A DNA stretch of 64,000 bases from Oscillospiraceae bacterium (lineage in GTDB: Bacteria > Bacillota > Clostridia > Oscillospirales > Ruminococcaceae), in NCBI GenBank assembly GCA_021200565.1, contig JAJQGJ010000002.1:165351-229350 (forward strand). Direction: 5' to 3'. Position numbers and translations under genes: made by a program. Below are positions 35,302 through 44,992 of the stretch, piece after piece. Position 1 is the stretch's first letter; every line of letters starts with the position of its first letter. The notes beneath the pieces were generated by a model. The model saw nothing but the letters and a program-made list of their open reading frames with translations. It made no database searches and was not told where the DNA came from.

Positions 35302-36792
35302 TTACCACGCCATCGTAATATCATCGCTCGTGCCGCCTGCTATAAACGTCTCGACGTTTGTCTTAAGCGTCTGGATGTAGCTTATCGGCTGGCTGAATGA
35401 GGTGATGCCGTTCATCTTTATCGTGACACGGTTGTTGCCGTCGTCATAGAATTCGAGTACATCTCCTCCGGTTTCGGTTATAATCTCCATCTTGCAGACG
35501 AGCTTTGCATCTTCATCCGGATCTTCAAGACACAGATCATCTATAGGACACTTCAGAATGAACTGATAGAGCACCTTAAAGGTGTCGATGTCTACAAACT
35601 CGTTCTGATAGGTTGCGACAAGATAATCCTCATCCTCATCGGCGGTGATGTCGAAATAGTAGGCGGTGGTCTCATCTCCATCGTAGAACTCGATGTTGAT
35701 ATAGTCGATTCTGTAGATATAGTTCGAGGTCATCAGGCTCGACATGATGTCAATAGGCATGAATGTGACCCATGGGAGGTCGTCAACCGAGAAGGTATAG
35801 ACGCAGTCGATTCCCTCATAGTAGCCATAGTAGTATGCCGGCTCGCTGGTGTCGTTTCCTGAGCTGTCGGTGACATAGGATGCGACGTTTCCGATTATGA
35901 GTGAGTAGGTCTGAAGCTCCGCCTCGATGTAGACGGTGCAGTAGGGATCGGAAAGACCGTAGTAGTCCATATCCTCATCAGTCGGGAACGGACAGACAGC
36001 GTCGGTTGCAGTCAGTCCCCACATGCCATAGATAACGTCGTTCGAGTTGGTTATATCAAGATATGCGTAAACCGGCGAGGTCATGACCTGAGACGATGCC
36101 ATCGAGACTTCATCCGTCGCATAGTTCTTGGTGTCGTCCTCGAAGGTGACATCATAGTCGAGATCCTTTCTCATGACTATCATATGGTCTATTGTCGGAG
36201 ATGTGCTGGTTGAAGTCAGCTCGCTCAAGATTATGAGGCTTATAAAGTCCTCTTTTGCGTAGTAGAAGTATCTTGAGGAGTTCGACAGAACTGTGTATAC
36301 GTCGTTCGAGTCGCCGAGACGGACATAGACAGTCGAACTGGTCGAATCTGCCGAGTCGATTCCGTAGTAAACGGTGTAGACTGTTCCGTCATTCAGAGTA
36401 ACTGTGACCTTTGCTGTCGGGTCGTCATCCGAAAGACCATACTTTTCAAGGTTTTCTGCGTTCTCCTCAACAAGCGACTGTGCCGTGATGGATGAAATGC
36501 AGTTTCCGGCAGCTGCAAGAGTTGTGGAATTCTGGTTCAAGCCCTCAAGCTCGTCGATGGTGAAGGTTCCATCCGAATCCTGAGTGACAGTGTATTCGCC
36601 GTATTCGTTTGAGATGACCATTGTAGAGATGTCGTCACGGCTTCCGCTGTAGACATAGGTTGTTGTGTCGACGGTGTCGTCGTCAGAGGAAACGCTGACG
36701 TCAACCTGCGTCAGGAGAAGAATTCCAAGAACGACAAGCATACATAGAACGAAAACAGCAACGATTATAAGGCTTTTTTTCTTGGAAGTCAT
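35302..36792 (-). CDS. DUF4340 domain lipoprotein-like membrane protein of the Gld-type exporter
   Basis: The 496-residue product has one N-terminal membrane segment (about residues 7-27) and a long extracytoplasmic part rich in Asp, Ser, Thr and Tyr with repeated DUF4340-type beta units (EKYGLSDDDPTAKVTVTL near 120; MDYYGLSDPYCTVYIEA near 270). DUF4340 proteins are found beside Gld-like ABC exporters, and their role is not known. The start shares TAATG with the stop of the GldG-like gene, so the two are coupled. Confidence 0.85.
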   Translation of the reverse strand: MTSKKKSLIIVAVFVLCMLVVLGILLLTQVDVSVSSDDDTVDTTTYVYSGSRDDISTMVISNEYGEYTVTQDSDGTFTIDELEGLNQNSTTLAAAGNCISSITAQSLVEENAENLEKYGLSDDDPTAKVTVTLNDGTVYTVYYGIDSADSTSSTVYVRLGDSNDVYTVLSNSSRYFYYAKEDFISLIILSELTSTSTSPTIDHMIVMRKDLDYDVTFEDDTKNYATDEVSMASSQVMTSPVYAYLDITNSNDVIYGMWGLTATDAVCPFPTDEDMDYYGLSDPYCTVYIEAELQTYSLIIGNVASYVTDSSGNDTSEPAYYYGYYEGIDCVYTFSVDDLPWVTFMPIDIMSSLMTSNYIYRIDYINIEFYDGDETTAYYFDITADEDEDYLVATYQNEFVDIDTFKVLYQFILKCPIDDLCLEDPDEDAKLVCKMEIITETGGDVLEFYDDGNNRVTIKMNGITSFSQPISYIQTLKTNVETFIAGGTSDDITMAW

Positions 36793-38396
36793 TATCTGTG
36801 TCTCCTCCTCAGCCATACGGCGATGCCGATTACTATTGTGATGACAGGGATAACTATTGCGAATGCGACGTTAAGCCCGTTCTCAACAGATTTGCTGACC
36901 ACAACTCCACTAGACTGAACCGTCTTCGAGGTGATTGTGATGCCCTCGGTCTTTTCTGTTATCTCATTGAGTAAGCTCAGGAAGAAGTCGCCGTTATTGA
37001 ACTGCGAGCTCGACATGAGTGTGCTTGTGAGCATGATGTCAGAACCGACTGCTATAACGTGAGTATAGCCGGAAATGTGGGTGTCCTGGTTGAGAACCTT
37101 GTAAACTCCCATCGCAACTGAATAGAAGCTTCCTCTTTCAGTAGCGTCGCTGGTTGTCCAGTCGTCAGAGGTGTCGTACATGTCCTTGAGGACCGCATTT
37201 TCAGAGGTCTGAACGAGAATCTGGCAGGTATAATACCCGTCGCCATCGTCAAATCTCGTGGAAACTGCTCTTGAATTCGGAACATAGAGTGAAAGATACG
37301 GGTTCGCAATATCGTCCGAGTAGTCCTCCGAAACCATAGTCTGGAAGGTGTAGTTCTGGTTGCCGGAATAGTAGCTTGTGTCCGTCTCGTAGATGACCTT
37401 ATACTCAACTGTCAGACCGTACTTATAGAGAAGTGCGTCAAGGTTCGGCGTTTCAGCCTGCTCGACAGATGCGACATAGAGCAGATCCTTCTCAAGCTGA
37501 CCGTTATTATTGAGCCAGGTTTCAATCTTTGAGATTTCCGAAGTGGTGTAGTCGATCTTCGGAGCCGGGATTATGATGAGATCAACATCCTCGGGGATGT
37601 CTTCGGTCTGGATATTGATTTCAGTAATGATGTAGCCGTTCTTGTCAAGAAGGTCTGTAAGCCCCGTCACATCCGACTCGTCAGCACCCGGGAATGTGAG
37701 CGTTGCAACGGTTATCGGGTTGGCATCGGTTACTGTCATGATGGCGCTCGTTATCGCTTGCTCAGCGCAGGAGCCGGTTACAAGACCATAGGTGACGTAC
37801 ATCTGATGAGTATAGAGCGCACCATATGATGCCGCCATTGTGCTCACATAGCTCTCATAGCCCTCCGAAACCTCGATTATGTCGGCAAGGGAGACAACCT
37901 TGACTCTCGTGTGGTCGCCGTCGCCGAGCTCGATTATGATGTCGCCGGTTTCAAGCGCCTGAGAATAGTTCGCAACGAAATCAGGGTTTGAATTGAGGTC
38001 CTTATAGGTGACTACTATAAGAGGGTTGTACTGTGTATACTTGTCCAGCAGCTCTGCGCACTGAACCGAATAGTCGCTCACAGAGCGGTATTCATCCTCT
38101 GTCGCCATAACGGTTATCGAAACAGGGACATCGATGCCCTCGATATACTCGATAGTCTCATCCGAAACGGAATAGATGCTGTCGCCGGTCAGGTCGAGTG
38201 TAATCGGGAACCTGTCGAAAAGCATCGTCATTATAACATTGACGAGTACAACTGCGGCAACGAAAAGCACCGTCATAGCTGTTGCGAACGAGCCATGCTT
38301 GAGCTTTCGCTTGTTAAGAGGCTTTCTCTCACGCTTCGGCTTGACCACGGTTCCCGCAGTCTCATTAGCTTCCTGCTTTTTTAAAGATAGTTTCAT
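36792..38396 (-). CDS. GldG-like ABC exporter auxiliary protein
   Basis: The 534-residue product has a basic N-terminal tail, one membrane segment near residues 40-62, a large outside region and a second membrane segment near the C-terminus followed by RRRHR. The segment DLTGDSIYSVSDETIEYIEGIDVPVSI, broken here over several strands, is typical of GldG/ABC-type uncharacterised transport auxiliary proteins. AAGGAGGG lies before the ATG at 38396. It is third in the exporter operon. Confidence 0.87.
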   Translation of the reverse strand: MKLSLKKQEANETAGTVVKPKRERKPLNKRKLKHGSFATAMTVLFVAAVVLVNVIMTMLFDRFPITLDLTGDSIYSVSDETIEYIEGIDVPVSITVMATEDEYRSVSDYSVQCAELLDKYTQYNPLIVVTYKDLNSNPDFVANYSQALETGDIIIELGDGDHTRVKVVSLADIIEVSEGYESYVSTMAASYGALYTHQMYVTYGLVTGSCAEQAITSAIMTVTDANPITVATLTFPGADESDVTGLTDLLDKNGYIITEINIQTEDIPEDVDLIIIPAPKIDYTTSEISKIETWLNNNGQLEKDLLYVASVEQAETPNLDALLYKYGLTVEYKVIYETDTSYYSGNQNYTFQTMVSEDYSDDIANPYLSLYVPNSRAVSTRFDDGDGYYTCQILVQTSENAVLKDMYDTSDDWTTSDATERGSFYSVAMGVYKVLNQDTHISGYTHVIAVGSDIMLTSTLMSSSQFNNGDFFLSLLNEITEKTEGITITSKTVQSSGVVVSKSVENGLNVAFAIVIPVITIVIGIAVWLRRRHR

Positions 38397-38409
38397 AAAA
38401 TCGCCCTCC

Positions 38410-39138
38410 TTAGCTCCAACGGCGTCTTTCAATAACACGGACGGTCAGGAATAAGAACACAACCACCATGCTTACAAAGAAGAGGACGTTTGAAAAGTCG
38501 AATAATCCGTAGGTGAAATAGGTGTATCTCGAAACGACAGAAAGCTCATAGAGGATGTTCGAAATCCAGGTTACGTTGATGACAGAAGCTATTGACGAGA
38601 TGAGATACATGACCAAAATTGCCGCAAATCCGCCAACAGCGGCTATAACCTGGTTCTCGGTCAGTGAAGACACGAACATGCATATCGCTATGAACGCAGC
38701 GCCGATGAGAAGGAGCCCGACAATGTTTCCGATAACCTCGAGCCACTGAACCTCAACAAAGAAGTTGAGAACTATTGCATAAACAAGTGTTATAGCGACT
38801 CCCATCGAATAGACTAAGAACGCCGCCAGATACTTTCCGACTACAAGCGAGCCAAGGCTTACGGGAGCCGTCAGCAGACACTGGTCGGTCTTGTTCTTCA
38901 TGTCCTCCGAAATGGTTCTCATCGTTAAAATAGGAATCAGAACCATCAGGACATAGAATAAAAGCGCAAACATTGTCGACATGTCGCTCGTGAGATACAG
39001 AAGCCCGTCCAACGAGCTTGTCGAAACAGCGGATATGCAGAAGAGTACTCCCGACGCAGCATAGAAAGCCGTCAGGAAGATGTAGCCGATGAGCGAGGTG
39101 AAATATGAATTCAGCTCACGTTTGAATATTGCTTTCAT
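38410..39138 (-). CDS. ABC-2 type permease, GldF-like
   Basis: The 242-residue product has six membrane segments and starts MKAIFKRELNSYFTSLIGYIF, with PILTMRTISEDMKNKTDQCLLTAPVS near residue 67, the pattern of GldF/NosY-type permeases. It overlaps the ATPase gene by 4 nt (ATGA) and is therefore expected to form a complex with it in the membrane. Confidence 0.9.
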   Translation of the reverse strand: MKAIFKRELNSYFTSLIGYIFLTAFYAASGVLFCISAVSTSSLDGLLYLTSDMSTMFALLFYVLMVLIPILTMRTISEDMKNKTDQCLLTAPVSLGSLVVGKYLAAFLVYSMGVAITLVYAIVLNFFVEVQWLEVIGNIVGLLLIGAAFIAICMFVSSLTENQVIAAVGGFAAILVMYLISSIASVINVTWISNILYELSVVSRYTYFTYGLFDFSNVLFFVSMVVVFLFLTVRVIERRRWS

Positions 39139-40133
39139 GCCTTTTTCGCCTCCCCATGGTTGTCGAGTGACTCAGCTTTCTGATTTATGAACTCGTCGAC
39201 GCTTTCGCCCATCGTGAGTCTTAAGAAGATGTCTTCAAGCGTCAGCTCACTGGGTCTTAGTCCCATGATGTACCAGTTTCTCTGGGAAAGACGCTTGTTG
39301 AGCTCCCGCCTTATGTCAGTTCCCTCAACAGCTTCGATGTTATATTCCCAGACGCCCTTTTCACGCTGCATGTCGGCTAAAACCGAAACAACTCCGGGAA
39401 TTGCGCTTATGACCTTTATGACCTCGTCTCTCGGTCCGTCGATTCGGGCTATAAGCTTGTGGTCGGCGGTAAGCGTGTTCGAAAGATTGTCGGCTGTGTC
39501 GTCTGCTATAATCCTGCCATTATTTATGATTACGATTCTGTCGCAGACAGCCTGGACCTCGCTTAGGATATGCGATGAAAGAATTACTGTGTGGTTCTTT
39601 CCAAGCTTCTTGATAAGAGTTCTTATCTCGATAATCTGCTTCGGGTCAAGTCCTACCGTCGGTTCGTCAAGGATAAGGACGTTAGGGTTTCCGACAAGCG
39701 CCTGAGCCAAGCCGACACGCTGTTTATAGCCCTTTGAAAGGTTCTTGATGAGTCGGTCATAGACCTCCTCAATCTTGACAAGCTCGCATATTTCCTGCAG
39801 ATGAGTGTTCCGAGGGATCTTGCACCCCTTGAGCTCATACATGAAATTCAGGTACTCTTTGACGGTCATGTCAAGATACAAAGGCGGGAATTCGGGAAGA
39901 TAGCCTATCTCCTTCTTTGCAAGAAGCGGCTCTTCAAGGATTTCTCTGCCGTTTATATACGCCTCTCCGCTTGTGGAGGAGAGATAACCCGTCAGGATGT
40001 TCATTGTCGTGGATTTTCCTGCGCCGTTCGGTCCCAAGAAGCCTAAGATCTCACCGTTGTGAGCCTCGAAGCTTATGTTGTCGACCGCCAGTTTGTCGCC
40101 GTAGGATTTACAAAGGTTTTTTACCTCAATCAT
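39135..40133 (-). CDS. ABC transporter ATPase, GldA-like
   Basis: The 332-residue ATPase has Walker A GPNGAGKST (residues 34-42), the signature LSKGYKQRVGLAQAL near 135, Walker B VLILDEPTVGLDP near 157 and an H-loop SSHILSE near 190, followed by the DUF4162-type C-terminal domain of exporters. It is first in the four-gene exporter operon and lies 93 nt after gltX on the same strand, so shared transcription is possible. Confidence 0.93.
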   Translation of the reverse strand: MIEVKNLCKSYGDKLAVDNISFEAHNGEILGFLGPNGAGKSTTMNILTGYLSSTSGEAYINGREILEEPLLAKKEIGYLPEFPPLYLDMTVKEYLNFMYELKGCKIPRNTHLQEICELVKIEEVYDRLIKNLSKGYKQRVGLAQALVGNPNVLILDEPTVGLDPKQIIEIRTLIKKLGKNHTVILSSHILSEVQAVCDRIVIINNGRIIADDTADNLSNTLTADHKLIARIDGPRDEVIKVISAIPGVVSVLADMQREKGVWEYNIEAVEGTDIRRELNKRLSQRNWYIMGLRPSELTLEDIFLRLTMGESVDEFINQKAESLDNHGEAKKA

Positions 40134-40226
40134 CGGGTATTACGTCCTTTCCGGAAAATTCCGAATCTAGTCTTACACATTGTACACCCGTTTTGTGTAC
40201 TCTCTGTGACTCTTTGAAGAAATACA

Positions 40227-41678
40227 CTATCCGAGCATTTCGAGCGAACGGTGAATTCTCTTAAGCGTCTCATCACGCCCGATAATTTCGGCAATCTCGA
40301 ACGCTCCGCCTGGAGTGAACTGCTTTCCGCTGATGGCAACACGAAGCGACCAGAGTACAACGCCATTCTTGACGCCCATCTCTGCAATAAGCTCGAAAAG
40401 CCTGTCGTGAAGTGTGTCAAAGTTCCACTCACTCTCTGGGATAGCTTCAAGTACAGGAAGAACACGGTTAAGAGCATCTTTGGCTATCTCACAGTTGGTC
40501 TTCTGCTTTTTGTTTTCATAGAGACTGAGGTCATAGTCGGGCATCTCGTCGATAAAGTCGACCTGCTCGGGGATTTCAGAGAGCACCTCGGTTCTCTTCT
40601 GCAAAAGCTCCGAAATCTTCGAAATGTCGACATCCTTCTTGACTACGCTTCTGATATACGGCTCTGCCAGCTCGGCAAACTTCTCAGGAGAAAGTGCACG
40701 GATATATTCGCCGTTGATAGCTTTTAGCTTCAGCGGATCGAAAATAGCCGGAGACTTTGAAAGCCCGTCAATCTCGAACTCTTCAATAAGTTCAGGGAGA
40801 GAGAATATCTCTCTTTCGCCCTTCGGAGCCCAGCCGAGGAGCGCAATATAGTTGATGATAGCTTCGCTTAAGTATCCCTTTGCAACCAGGTCTTCAAACG
40901 ATGCGTCGCCGTTGCGCTTTGAAAGCTTATTGTGCTTGTCCTTCATGATGGGTGCGACGTGGATATACTTCGGAACCTCCCAGCCGAAAGCCTCATAAAG
41001 AAGGTTATATTTCGGAGCTGAAGCTAAGTATTCATTGCCTCTTACTACATGTGTAATGCCCATCAGGTGGTCGTCGACTACGTTTGCAAAGTTGTATGTC
41101 GGCATTCCATCAGCCTTCAGAAGGATCTGGTCGTCAAGAGTAGAATTCTCGACAGTGATGTCGCCGAAGAGCTCATCGTGGAATGTGGTTGTGCCCTCAA
41201 GAGGAATCTTCTGGCGGATGACGTAGGGTGTTCCCGCATCCAATTTAGCCTGAATCTCTTCAGGGGAAAGATTGCGGCAGTGCCTGTCATACATCGGGCT
41301 TATTCCGGCTGCTTCCTGGACGGCTTTCAATTCCGTCAGTCTGTCCTTATCGCAGAAGCAGTAGTATGCTCCGCCCTTTTCAACAAGCTCAAGAGCATAT
41401 TTCTTGAAAATGCCCATTCTTTCCGACTGTACATAAGGTCCATAATCTCCGCCGACATCGGGACCTTCGTCCCAGTTAAGACCAACTGCCTTCAGTGTGC
41501 GATAAATTGTATCGACTGCACCCTCGACATATCTCTCCTGGTCGGTGTCCTCGATTCTAAGTATAAACTTTCCTCCATACTTCTTGGCTATGATGTAGGT
41601 ATAAAGTGCCGTACGAAGATTACCTATGTGCATATAGCCGGTTGGTGATGGCGCAAACCTCGTTCTTACTTCACTCAT
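40227..41678 (-). CDS. gltX: Glutamate-tRNA ligase
   Basis: GltX charges tRNA-Glu, and in most Firmicutes also tRNA-Gln as the first step of the amidotransferase route. The 483-residue class I synthetase has HIGN at residues 17-20 in place of HIGH and KLSKR near 252. The anticodon-binding helical domain fills the C-terminal half. It starts 25 nt after ribF with a poor ribosome site. I see no T-box in front of it. Confidence 0.95.
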   Translation of the reverse strand: MSEVRTRFAPSPTGYMHIGNLRTALYTYIIAKKYGGKFILRIEDTDQERYVEGAVDTIYRTLKAVGLNWDEGPDVGGDYGPYVQSERMGIFKKYALELVEKGGAYYCFCDKDRLTELKAVQEAAGISPMYDRHCRNLSPEEIQAKLDAGTPYVIRQKIPLEGTTTFHDELFGDITVENSTLDDQILLKADGMPTYNFANVVDDHLMGITHVVRGNEYLASAPKYNLLYEAFGWEVPKYIHVAPIMKDKHNKLSKRNGDASFEDLVAKGYLSEAIINYIALLGWAPKGEREIFSLPELIEEFEIDGLSKSPAIFDPLKLKAINGEYIRALSPEKFAELAEPYIRSVVKKDVDISKISELLQKRTEVLSEIPEQVDFIDEMPDYDLSLYENKKQKTNCEIAKDALNRVLPVLEAIPESEWNFDTLHDRLFELIAEMGVKNGVVLWSLRVAISGKQFTPGGAFEIAEIIGRDETLKRIHRSLEMLG

Positions 41679-41703
41679 TTCAGGTTGACCGATTGACTGT
41701 CAA

Positions 41704-42591
41704 TCAGTCTTCCTCCCTTCTTTTATCTATGTCTTTATTGATAGTAGCCGTCAGTTCTCCGACAGATGAAAATCTCTTTTCATCCCGATAGAACTTCTTT
41801 AGCTCCACTTTTATTTCCTTGCCATACAGATCGCCGACGTCGCCCAAAATGTGCGTCTCAAGACCGATTTCTCCCGAAGCACTCACAGTCGGCTTGACTC
41901 CGACGTTTGAAATGCCCTTGTATTTCTCGCCGGTTGAAAGAACGGTAACGTCGCTCGAGTAGACCCCGAATCTTGGAACGACTTTCTTTGGTGTGAGCGG
42001 GATATTGACAGTTCTTATTCCCATCTCACGCCCCATGCTCATTCCGTGGGTGACCAAGCCTTCGAAGAAGTACTTATATCCAAGGAGCTTGTCAGCCTCA
42101 GCCATCTCGCCATTCTCTATAAGAGCCCGGATTCTCGTTGTCGAAACCGTCTCGCCGTCACAGCTTAAGAGCTTGACAATTTCCGACTTCATTCCGAAGC
42201 TTCCGGAAAGGCTTTCAAGAAGCCTCGAATCGCCCGAAGCCTCTTTTCCGAACCGGAAATTCTCGCCGCAGAGCACTATATCGGCATTGAACTCATCCCT
42301 GAGAGTTTTCCTGACAAAATCCTCGGGACTGGTGTCACGGACGCTCGCAAAGTCGGCAAAATAAACCCTGTCAGCTCCGTATTCCAGTAGCTTCTTCGCT
42401 TTCTCATCATCTGTCAGAACAAAGCTGCGATGCCCTTTGGTGTCCACTTCGGATGAGCGGAAGGTGTAGACAAGCTTTTCATCCGCATTTGTGTCCCGAA
42501 GAGCCCGGAGAGCCGCCTGATGCCCGATGTGGACTCCGTCGAAGAGCCCGAGTAAAACCGCCCTATTTACAACTTTATCTATACTAATCAC
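41704..42591 (-). CDS. ribF: Bifunctional riboflavin kinase/FAD synthetase
   Basis: RibF makes FMN and then FAD. The 295-residue product has the N-terminal nucleotidyltransferase domain with GLFDGVHIGHQ (residues 15-25) and GENFRFGKEASG near 108, and the C-terminal flavokinase domain from about 165 with a shortened PLTPKKVVPRFGVYSS segment where PTAN is usual. The start is GTG and overlaps the truB stop by 4 nt (GTGA). Confidence 0.93.
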   Translation of the reverse strand: MISIDKVVNRAVLLGLFDGVHIGHQAALRALRDTNADEKLVYTFRSSEVDTKGHRSFVLTDDEKAKKLLEYGADRVYFADFASVRDTSPEDFVRKTLRDEFNADIVLCGENFRFGKEASGDSRLLESLSGSFGMKSEIVKLLSCDGETVSTTRIRALIENGEMAEADKLLGYKYFFEGLVTHGMSMGREMGIRTVNIPLTPKKVVPRFGVYSSDVTVLSTGEKYKGISNVGVKPTVSASGEIGLETHILGDVGDLYGKEIKVELKKFYRDEKRFSSVGELTATINKDIDKRREED

Positions 42592-43478
42592 CAGAAATTC
42601 TTGACTATTCTAATTTCGCCGTTTTGAACCTTGCAGAGCCCTAAGAATTCACTTCCGAAGATTCTATAAGTCTCGCCCTCTTTAGCTCCCCTGACACGTC
42701 CGGCATCAAGCTTCACACCGTTTTTATACATCCTGGTCTGAGCTTCGGAAAGCCTGAGCGCCTTGTAGCATTCAAAAAGCTTATCCACAGGGATAATTCT
42801 TCCGGAAGCCACTTCGAAAGCGTTTTCGCTCGCTCTGAGCTCTTCAAGAGAAATGCAGTCTTCAATCTTAAAGCCGTGCGCCGAGATGCGCCGGAGCGAA
42901 GTCATGCAGCCGCCGACGCCCAAGGCATCTCCCAGGTCGTTTATAAGGGTGCGGATATATGTGCCTTTTGAGCAGGAGATGAGAAGAGTTCCCGTTCTTT
43001 CGGCTTCGTTGTAGGCTTCGAGCCTGAGTTCATATATCGTGATTTCTCTTGGCTTTCTCTCGACGTCAATTCCCTGCCGGGCGAGGTCATAGAGCCGCTT
43101 GCCGCCTACAGACACAGCCGAATACATCGGCGGGAGCTGCTGGATACTTCCACGGAATTCTGGCAGCTTCTCCGAAATCTCAGCCTCCGAAACCGGTTTA
43201 TCCGATTGAGACAGAACCTTTCCCGTAATATCCTGAGTGTCGGTGGTTTTACCGAGGGCGAAATCCGCACGATATGACTTTTCATCAACCGGCAGGATGT
43301 CGCAGGCACCTGTCGCCTTGCCGACAAGAACCGGCAGAACGCCAGTCGCCATCGGGTCTAAAGTCCCGGTGTGACCAAGGCGCTTTTCGTGAAGAATACC
43401 ACGAAGAACTGCGATAACGTCAAAGGAGGTATACCCCGAAGGCTTGTCTATCAGCAGGATACCGTTCGGAACTGTCAC
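42588..43478 (-). CDS. truB: tRNA pseudouridine(55) synthase
   Basis: TruB makes pseudouridine 55 in the T loop of tRNA. The 296-residue product has GHTGTLDPMATGVLPV with the catalytic Asp41, then the YSA segment MYSAVSVGGKRLYDLAR and a SKGTYIRTLINDLG block. The C-terminus contains a short PUA-like part. It starts with GTG overlapping the nrnA stop (GTGA) and overlaps ribF at its end, so the three genes are coupled. Confidence 0.95.
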   Translation of the reverse strand: MTVPNGILLIDKPSGYTSFDVIAVLRGILHEKRLGHTGTLDPMATGVLPVLVGKATGACDILPVDEKSYRADFALGKTTDTQDITGKVLSQSDKPVSEAEISEKLPEFRGSIQQLPPMYSAVSVGGKRLYDLARQGIDVERKPREITIYELRLEAYNEAERTGTLLISCSKGTYIRTLINDLGDALGVGGCMTSLRRISAHGFKIEDCISLEELRASENAFEVASGRIIPVDKLFECYKALRLSEAQTRMYKNGVKLDAGRVRGAKEGETYRIFGSEFLGLCKVQNGEIRIVKNFW

Positions 43479-44434
43479 AGATATTTCCTTGTGACTTCGA
43501 GGAGCTTTGCCAGAACCTCTCTCGCCTTGCCTTCGATGGTGCAGCCGGCAGCTCTTAAGTGCCCGCCGCCTCCGAACTCACCGCAGATTGCTGCGGCATC
43601 GGCATCTGTAGTCCTCAAAGATACCTTGAACAGCTGCGGCTTGTCCTCCTGCTGCTTGAGGGTGTAGCCAAATCTGACGCCCTCGATTGTGAGAGGAATC
43701 TGCGCAAATGCGTCAAGCTCCGCTCTGTCGATAAGAAATTCGCTTACAATCTGGTTTGTTACGGTCATGAAGCCGATGCTTCCGTCCTCGAAGAAGCGCA
43801 TGTCGCTGATGAGCTTCTGCTCCGCCATAATTCTGCTGCGGGACTTGATGTCGAACATTTTTCTGTTGATGTGCTCAAAATCGACGCCCATTTCCATAAG
43901 CTTTGCAGCTGCGATGTGAGCCGATGGAGTCGTATTCTGGAACTTGAAGCAACCGGTGTCGGTTGCAAGACCGGTGTAGAGATTTGTCGCCATCGGAAGG
44001 GTGATTTCTGCTCCCATATGCTCGAGGAGCTCGAAAATGATGAGGCATGCAGCGGATGCTGAAGCGTCGACATATGACTTCTTCGCAAAGAACCTGTTTG
44101 AACCGTGATGGTCGATGCAAAGGTCAATCTTATCGGCATATCCCATGAGCTCGTCTCCCAAGAGCGAGGTGTCGGAGATGTCGACTGAAATGACGAACTT
44201 CTCATCAAAAGCTTCCGGCTGGTAGTCTCCTATCATGAAGTCATATCTTGCCGGGAAGCCGTCAGAATTGACAACGTTTGCGTGCTTTCCCTGTGACCTT
44301 AAGTAGAGGCAAAGCCCCATTCCCGCACCGATGCAGTCGCCATCCGGGCTCTTGTGGGTGAGAATGGTGACATTGTCGCAGCCCTGCAGTATCTCAGCCA
44401 CCTCATCGTAGCTTTTTAGTTTCATATTTTCCAT
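43475..44434 (-). CDS. nrnA: DHH/DHHA1 phosphoesterase, NrnA type
   Basis: NrnA degrades very short RNAs and 3'-phosphoadenosine phosphate. The 319-residue product has the DHH motifs LTHKSPDGDCIGAG near residue 26, VDISD near 85 and CIDHHGSN near 106, and the DHHA1 loop GGGGHLRAAG near 290. GGAGG lies upstream of its ATG, at the end of rbfA. Confidence 0.93.
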   Translation of the reverse strand: MENMKLKSYDEVAEILQGCDNVTILTHKSPDGDCIGAGMGLCLYLRSQGKHANVVNSDGFPARYDFMIGDYQPEAFDEKFVISVDISDTSLLGDELMGYADKIDLCIDHHGSNRFFAKKSYVDASASAACLIIFELLEHMGAEITLPMATNLYTGLATDTGCFKFQNTTPSAHIAAAKLMEMGVDFEHINRKMFDIKSRSRIMAEQKLISDMRFFEDGSIGFMTVTNQIVSEFLIDRAELDAFAQIPLTIEGVRFGYTLKQQEDKPQLFKVSLRTTDADAAAICGEFGGGGHLRAAGCTIEGKAREVLAKLLEVTRKYL

Positions 44435-44435
44435 C

Positions 44436-44795
44436 TTAGTTGTCGTCCTCCTTAATGTCCATTTCCCTCAGCAGCTTGGAAATGTGTGCGGAATATTCGC
44501 TCGAATCGTCCGCTATAAACTTGAGCTCGGGAGCCTTTCTTATATGGAGGCTGTCGGAGATTCTGCGCTTTATCATCCCCGATGCGCTCTCCAAGCCCTT
44601 AACAGCCTCCCTGGCTTCTTCAATACCATTTAAACTTGAAACGTAAACTCTTGCACTTGAACGATCTCTCGTGACCTCGCAACGTACAACGGTGAGCATC
44701 CGATCCTTGATTCGGGGGTCTTTTAATTCCCCGAGCATAGTGCTCATTATCCTCTGCAGGTCAGAAGAGAATCGCTCTGATTTATGGTCTGGCAT
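44436..44795 (-). CDS. rbfA: Ribosome-binding factor A
   Basis: RbfA binds the 30S subunit late in maturation and helps form the 5' helix of 16S rRNA. The 119-residue KH-fold protein has the expected RISDSLHIRKAPELKF core. AAGGAG lies before the ATG. An R2 repeat separates it from infB. Confidence 0.93.
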   Translation of the reverse strand: MPDHKSERFSSDLQRIMSTMLGELKDPRIKDRMLTVVRCEVTRDRSSARVYVSSLNGIEEAREAVKGLESASGMIKRRISDSLHIRKAPELKFIADDSSEYSAHISKLLREMDIKEDDN

Positions 44796-44837
44796 TTATT
44801 TTCTCCTTTGGATTACTTTGCTCGCCTTCGGCTCGCA

Positions 44838-44992
44838 CCCTCTCAGTCAGCTTCGCTGACAGCTCTCCCAGAGGGAGAGCCGAGTTTTTGACCCCGGAAA
44901 GCTTTGCGTAAACGGAAATCTTGGCTCCCCCTTTGGGGGAGCTGGCGCCGCAGGCGACTGAGAGGGCGCCGGCGAAGCCGGTGGTGGAGGGG
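44838..44992. repeat. R2 repeat between infB and rbfA, extended
   Basis: A complete copy (44838-44966) is followed by a fragment of the CCCCTCCACC sub-type (GCCGGTGGTGGAGGGG), which abuts the infB stop codon. Confidence 0.82.

Noticed and set aside
41679-41703. T-box in front of gltX
   Set aside because: Only 25 nt separate ribF and gltX, with no T-box bulge or terminator.
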